A stretch of 64,000 nucleotides of DNA, from assembly GCA_023653785.1 (NCBI GenBank), contig JAMKCH010022236.1, positions 1 through 64,000 of the forward strand. The letters are read 5' to 3'. Each line of letters starts with the position of its first letter. Positions within the stretch are counted from its first letter, which is position 1. Source of the stretch: Ophioderma brevispina (lineage: Eukaryota > Echinodermata > Ophiuroidea > Amphilepidida > Ophiodermatidae). The notes beneath the pieces were generated by a model, which saw only the letters and a list, made by a program, of their open reading frames with translations, was not told where the DNA came from and made no database searches. The position numbers and the translations under genes were made by a program. Positions 59,023 to 64,000 of the stretch are shown here, piece after piece.

Positions 59023-59376
59023 TTATCTTCTACTGAAAGTAGCTTGCAAGGCACATTGCATAAACATAAATAAAATATAAAGGAATGAATTCGAATTCAC
59101 CTTCGATGGTTGTCCCTGCATTGGTTGTACTCCTGCCGTCGATGTCCCAGCAGTTGAACAATCAGGTGTAGTATGTTCGGTGGTAACCTTACTGTCTCTG
59201 ATGTTGTAAATTCTGTCACTAAATTGAATAAGAGAAATTCGTGATCTATAATCCTCAAAAAGCTCACTCGAACATTGAGATATGCTTATTGCCTGAACCG
59301 TCGGCTCAGCTATTATTATACGCAAAATCCTACTCGCAAAATTGTTCTCCTCTGAAGAAAATTGGAATTGCAGCAA
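59023..59376 (-). CDS. Exon-like open segment, unit 2, with Thr-rich end (unrecognised)
   Basis: A 117-residue open minus-strand frame holds SSEENNFASRILRIIIAEPT, SSELFEDYRSRISLIQFSDR, then KVTTEHTTPDCSTAGTSTAG and a possible donor (AAG before GTGAAT near 59096). I do not recognise the first part. The Thr/Ser-rich part resembles the mucin-like exon at 43.7 kb. The paralogous unit at 58.3-58.7 kb is broken by a MITE and indels, while this one stays open, which favours past or present coding. The true exon limits are unknown; it may be one or two exons. Confidence 0.35.
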   Translation of the reverse strand: MLQFQFSSEENNFASRILRIIIAEPTVQAISISQCSSELFEDYRSRISLIQFSDRIYNIRDSKVTTEHTTPDCSTAGTSTAGVQPMQGQPSKVNSNSFLYILFMFMQCALQATFSRR

Positions 59377-59428
59377 ATTAAATGCGTGTTAATACTTAAA
59401 GGTATAATGTTTTGCGCACTCCCATAGT

Positions 59429-59880
59429 GTATAAGGGGGTCCTTCTGAAAACCCCTTTGCCAGTGGATTTTTACCAAAACTCTGGTCATTGATGTGGTAA
59501 ATCACCGTTCAAAAGATCGTCCAAAAACCGATTGTTTGCAACGCGGCACCTAATTGCCGCCACAAAAATGAAAAAAAAACACTTTCCTGAAAAAGACCTT
59601 ATAGCACCATGATTCGTGTGTGTCAAACATTTAGAAAAAATAAATATATTTAGATGCTGAAGATAAAATTTAAAAAGTTACTCCCGTACGATTTAAGGGG
59701 CCAAAAACAAAGTTGAAGAGCGACACCAAATGCTAAACGATGTAATTCGCATAATAACGGCCAAGAACCGATTTGTATTTTTTACCAAAAATATTGCACA
59801 AAATAATTTACCGTAAAAATGGCGCACGATAAACAAAATGTTTGATCCATGGAACCCCCCCCCCTTATCACTTAAGTGTA
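59429..59880. mobile_element. Possible inverted-repeat insertion in unit 2
   Basis: AGTGTATAAGGGGGTCC near 59433 and GGAACCCCCCCCC plus TTATCACTT near 59850-59875 are roughly inverted. The stretch between 59400 and 59940 has no counterpart in unit 1 of the local duplication. Ends are imprecise. Confidence 0.4.
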
Positions 59881-59944
59881 AAAGGGGGTATTTGTGATTC
59901 GCAAGGCTTGTCCCCCCGATTACCTCAAAAAAGTTGAGAGTTTT

Positions 59945-60115
59945 TATCATCTGAACGTGGGCCCAAGTACAGTATGTATGCTTAATCTTGCGGCGCAAAT
60001 TCGATCTACCCTGGATGAAATTCTTAATTGGTATTTTCCTAATAACCTTTCTATGGATTATTCTAGTGAGTCATAAACAAAAAAGAGGTGGGAGGTATCA
60101 CGAAATGTACTTAAA
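59945..60115 (-). repeat. Segmental duplication, unit 2, upstream part
   Basis: It matches 58740-59010: GATCATCTGAA-like, GGGCCCAAGTACAGTATGTA, TGCGGCGCAAATTCGATCTA, CCATAAACAAAA-like and ATCACGAAATG occur in order. Minus-strand translation gives FFVYDSLE and LRISSRVDRICAAR, interrupted by a stop. It may be a duplicated exon of an unrecognised gene. Confidence 0.55.
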
Positions 60116-60826
60116 GGTTCCAGGAAATGAGATGATAACACCTACTCCAAATCTTTATGGGGAATTCCACTCCAATAACAGGGCAGAAAAAAAGAACACA
60201 CTACCAAAAAGGACATCATAGTGAAATATGATTTTCAGTCAGTGTGTCATGAATAGATTAAAACCTTTGTTGTTCACCTGGAATTTTATATTACACTCTG
60301 AAAAATCAATGATCCACAAATGATGTCATACCAACACAATATCGAATGCGTTCTGCTTCCCTCCTTAGACTTGACACAAAACCACATCAATTTCTATTTG
60401 CATTTTGGGACCTTTAAGATTCCTATGATTTGTTCAGAGGATACGACCCACACACAGTCATAGTATCATAACAGCAATCGTCAAATTTCGACACACCAAA
60501 CATCACAGTAACCAATTCCCTTTTGGGTTAACTACCACAATTATCCCACACACGAAGCAGTTCTGTAAATTATGACAAAATCATCAACACGGTATTCAAG
60601 TGTGAATTCAAATATGGTCGTTTTAAGCAATAGCCATATTCTGAAACAGTATTTATCTTTCCATGGGGGGAGAAGCCATTTGGAGGGGCTGAGCTTTCGA
60701 CAGCGAATACCATCATCAGAAGACATTTAAACAGACTTAAGGGCGACTCATAGATTTTGAATACATTTTTTTTAAATATTAAATTAAATAGTCAACGGAA
60801 ACTAAAAGAGAGTCCACTATAAGAGT

Positions 60827-61702
60827 AGGTGGTGGGCAATAATTATAAACGCTTTTCTTAAATCTCTATTAAACGAGTGGATTATATGGCCATTTTGGCT
60901 GCTGAAAACGATTCACAAGCTTTTCATATCAAATGAATTTTGATGGGGTGCTATGGATTTTAAATTTTGATGTAAAGTCAATTGGAGAATTTTGGCAATT
61001 TTCGACATAACTCAAAAAGCAATGTTCTTCTCAAAACCTATTTTTTTCAGAAACTCACAACACAGAGGTTCTGTATATTTAAATATTTGCAAAGAAAAAA
61101 ATATAATAAGATTGTGTGAATTGCAACAGGCTTCATTTTAGCAAAAATGGTATTGTAGGGTGTGCAAAAGCAGTAAATAGAATCGCCTTTCAAATCAGTT
61201 AGACTTACCAAAGAACATGAGAACCACCATGTATCATTGTGTGACAGGCTCAATACAAGTAAATGGATTATGTTATACAAAAAAGTTTTCTGATGCCATG
61301 CCAGTGGTGCAATGAACTTTCGTATGTCCTTTGTAAGTCTACTAGATCCACAGGCTATTCTATTCATGATTTGCACCAATAATACATTTCATTAAAATTG
61401 AATCCCTTCGCAATTCAGAAAAATATTATTATAATTTTCCCTCTTTGCCAATATTTAAAGAATGTACGAATGGCATCTGTGTGTGAGTTTCTGACCAAAA
61501 TAGGTTGAGAATAACCATGTTTTTGAAGTAGTAATGTCTAAAATTGCAAAAATCCCCATTGACTTACATGCACAATTTAAAAGCCATGGAACCACCATCA
61601 AAAAATCATTGAATGAAAAATGCTTATCAGATTCATTTTTGGCAGCAAAAATGGCCAAAGAATACTCGTTTTGAAAAAAAGTGGTCATATGCCCACCCTA
61701 AT
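60827..61702. mobile_element. Long-inverted-repeat DNA element, about 0.88 kb
   Basis: Arms of about 250 bp: GTAGGTGGTGGGC, TGGCCATTTTGGCTGC and TTTTGATGGGG on the left pair with GCAGCAAAAATGGCCA, CCACCATCAAAAAA and ATGCCCACCCTA on the right, and AAGTCAATTGG with CCCATTGACTT. About 370 bp of unpaired centre has no recognised frame. Non-autonomous foldback-type element. Confidence 0.8.
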
Positions 61703-61734
61703 AAGATGCTCATTCAAAGTGTTGAGTTTTGAAT

Positions 61735-61955
61735 CGTTTTGATTTTGCAGTGAAATATGTTACTGTGAGTATAATATGCCATAGGGATACTGTGTATAAC
61801 AAATATTCCGGATCAGGAATTTTAAAAATAGATGTGATTTTCTATACGAAGGACTTCAAATTGAGCATAGGTATGTCAGGGAGTATATGGACCAAAAATT
61901 GTGAATGTGGCAAAAACACGGTTGTTTGAAAAATGGGGGCGCCCTCATCCGGGGA
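61735..61955 (+). repeat. Dispersed repeat family C, copy 2
   Basis: GATACTGTGTATAACAAATA, ATTCCGGATCAGGAATTTT, GTGATTTTCTATACGAAGGA and GGGGGCGCCCTCATCCGG follow the order seen at 14990-15225. It lies about 30 bp beyond the long-inverted-repeat element. Confidence 0.7.
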
Positions 61956-62514
61956 ATCTTATGAGTCAAGCCTTTTTAATGTTGCACCTTATATTCACCA
62001 GGGAACAAAAAGAGAGAGAAACACAGTGACCCTTCCTTTGTTCAATGATGCAAAAGATGGACTGTGTAGTTTGCTCGACGATGGCATTTCGCAGTGTGTC
62101 GAAACTAAACCCTTCATTTTGTATACACCTCTAGAAAGTATATTCTGTTTTAATCGTGTTTACCAACTAAGGGACCGAAAATAGTTCAAAAACAATATCT
62201 TCTATTTTCACACTTTTTTTCAGAAAAACATCTGTCTTAACGAAATATTCAATTTTGTGGCCAATTTTCGGTTCCTTAATTCTCTTGTGGCCATAAAAAA
62301 AATTGGACCTACGAGTTGTATACATACAGGTATCAACTTTTCCCCAGCCTTATACATCTATTCGAGAAAGGGAGAAAGAGGAAGTTTATGATCCAAAAGG
62401 AGATAAATACAAGATCCGAGGGAAAGAAGTAGGACAGGAGTAATTTTCAAAATATATTATTACATATCATGAACATACATTTACAGCGATGATATTTTAA
62501 CGGATGACCATAAA

Positions 62515-62665
62515 CATGGATGGATGGAGGATGGATGGATGGAGGATGGATGGATGGATGAATGGAGGCTGGATGGAGGATTGAGGATGGAGATGGATGG
62601 ATGGATGGATGGATGGGACGGCGGACGGCACGCCGGACTGAGGGACGAGGGATGGATGGATAGTT
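62515..62665 (+). repeat. (ATGG)n minisatellite
   Basis: Copies of GGATGGAT with GAGGAT interruptions over about 150 bp, including GGACGGCGGACGGCACGCCG in the middle. Simple tandem repeat. Confidence 0.9.
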
Positions 62666-62816
62666 AATTGAAAAAAAACGAACAGATGTTATGTTCCTGC
62701 CTCAAAGGCGGAGCTAATCGTATTTTAATTGGAGGTACTGCGGAACATCGAAACATTACCATAATTGGCGTGATTTTCGCCTTTTGCATTCGTTGACGGT
62801 TCAATTGAAAGTCCAT

Positions 62817-63020
62817 CTAGCTCTCCCTTGACATTAGTAAGTGGCCTCTGATTCTTCTGTTAACAAGAGCAGAAAATATATTCCGACAGAAACATTCTGT
62901 GTAGTATCCAATATTAAAAATACTGACGAAATCGCGGCCAACTGTGGTTCTGGGGGTGAAAGTAGGTTGAAGTACGTATAGTCCGCCGGGAGCCCTAGTC
63001 CAGGCTCCATAGTTGACAAT
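62817..63020 (-). CDS. Possible exon, unrecognised
   Basis: A good acceptor (CTTTGTTTCAG) ends at 63021. Two minus-strand frames stay open behind it: one begins IVNYGAWTRAPGGLYVLQPT and ends LLMSRES; the other contains MEPGLGLPADYTYFNLLSPP. Neither matches a family I recognise. It lies upstream, on the same strand as the Thr-rich segments and the IgGFc/ZP gene, so it could be an early exon, but this is weak. Confidence 0.2.
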   Translation of the reverse strand: MVNYGAWTRAPGGLYVLQPTFTPRTTVGRDFVSIFNIGYYTECFCRNIFSALVNRRIRGHLLMSRES

Positions 63021-63544
63021 CTGAAACAAAGCGTGAAACTAATGATGGTGAAGCACGTCAACTGAATCGAGTGCCATATTCTTTACCGTTGTAGGTGGAC
63101 CATGAGTCCGGCGGACTTATAAAACTTTACACCCAGGACCTTCATTGTACGGTATAAAATTTCAGCTGTCCTGTTAATTATCATGTAGGCTTGTTAAATT
63201 CGGCTCCAGGCTATCGGACATGGGTGTCTTTCTTAGAAACAAAGCTTCACTTAAAGCTGTTTTATGACAAGTTTGTAATTGTTTGAACGCTCGGGGGAAA
63301 GGTTGTCAAGTAATTAAGGTAACGATTTTGTTTTCACATTATTGGGTGGGGGTTTGCGTGTGCATAATTTGCATACATGGCTGTCCGAGAGGGTTTAACG
63401 GGCCGGGGGTATTCATGTACATGAAGTCCCCCCCCCCCCTTGGTACAACGTCATAATGAAAAAACACAACCAGCATATCACATCCCTCCCATTGTGACCT
63501 CTTGTACCTGTCTTCTTAGCTGCGCCGCGTCGGGTGTCTATGGT

Positions 63545-63790
63545 ATATCGTAAACAAAACCAAACAAACAAGCAAATCAAAATTAAAAAAATAACTCAAA
63601 ACATGCTCAGAGAAAAAAATTCAGAAAAAAAAAAAAAGAATTTTAAAAAATAAAAATCAAACCACTTGTTGAAATATTAAAAAAAAATTATCAGGAAAAA
63701 ATAACCAAATTACCAAATAACAAACGAAAAAGACAGGACAATCAAACAAAAAAAATTAATAAATTAATAAAACCAAAAAGAAACAATAAT
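63545..63790 (+). repeat. A-rich low-complexity tract
   Basis: About 245 bp dominated by A with AAAC, AAAT and AACAAA words. No coding or RNA signal. Confidence 0.8.
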
Positions 63791-64000
63791 TAAACCGCTG
63801 GGATCGATTTGTTAGGTCTAGTTTTCGCTGTGGAATCATTCCCGCATGGCTTCCGAGACCCTGTGGTCTTGTATAATATTCGCAGCAAATGGAGATAACA
63901 AGATCGAATCAGAAAGATGTCAAAAACAAGGTAGTGAAAAATTTAAATTCGTTAAATTTTGTCAGTTAATGCCACTGGGATTACTCAACACGTGTTACAT

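Noticed and set aside
59023..59376. SEA or VWA domain in the open segment of unit 2
   Set aside because: The residues do not match the conserved patterns of either domain; left as unrecognised.
1..64000. CRISPR array, bacterial operon, rRNA or integrated viral genome
   Set aside because: No regularly spaced identical repeats with unique spacers, no ribosome-binding-site plus ORF series, no rRNA-like conserved blocks, and no capsid, envelope or integrase motif was seen.

Overview
This is AT-rich animal genomic DNA with interrupted coding sequence and many mobile elements. No bacterial operon, rRNA gene, CRISPR array or intact long open frame is visible. The mix of CR1/L2-like and Tx1/L1-like retrotransposons, tRNA-derived SINEs, many inverted-repeat DNA elements and an IgGFc-binding plus zona pellucida (ZP) gene suggests a marine invertebrate, perhaps a deuterostome. 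That placement is inference; nothing here names a species.

Gene content. The one well-supported gene lies on the minus strand between about 38.44 and 30.72 kb. In transcription order it has two exons of an IgGFc-binding-protein domain (38440-37666, 37625-37281), then five ZP exons (35608-35409, 35044-34628, 33269-33170, 32040-31845, 30913-30720). The last exon carries the transmembrane helix, a short tail and the stop. Splice signals and phases agree across most ZP junctions. The IgGFc exons and the second ZP exon carry stops and frame changes, so the locus is either a decaying gene or a real gene read through indel-rich sequence. Thr-rich, mucin-like exon candidates upstream on the same strand (43774-43697, about 59.2 kb, about 58.4 kb) could belong to it or to a relative.

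Retrotransposons. CR1/L2-type reverse transcriptase (RT) remnants lie at 8.56-9.83, 21.27-21.69, 25.99-26.73, 42.74-43.52, 46.0-46.29 and 56.29-57.29 kb. A much longer Tx1/L1-like element on the minus strand runs from about 54.4 kb (ORF1) through endonuclease and RT to about 48.4 kb, split by a C-rich insertion at 52.74-53.43 kb. tRNA-derived SINEs lie at 28.03, 28.44, 33.84 and 46.73 kb. At 57.3-58.2 kb a tRNA-Thr-like SINE forms a tandem array with one inverted copy.

DNA elements and repeats. Three elements have inverted arms of about 40 bp to 350 bp (11.19-13.18, 46.32-47.17, 60.83-61.70 kb). Many smaller inverted-repeat elements are present, two with visible target-site duplications (34138-34418; 58480-58640). 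Several repeat families occur two or three times in the window, including a 1.05 kb sequence at 22.8 and 26.7 kb.

The rest (1-4.4, 5.5-8.3, 13.2-15.0, 18.0-19.9, 38.5-42.7, 43.8-45.2, 54.5-55.6, 62.2-64.0 kb) shows no supportable gene beyond the short repeats and candidate exon listed.
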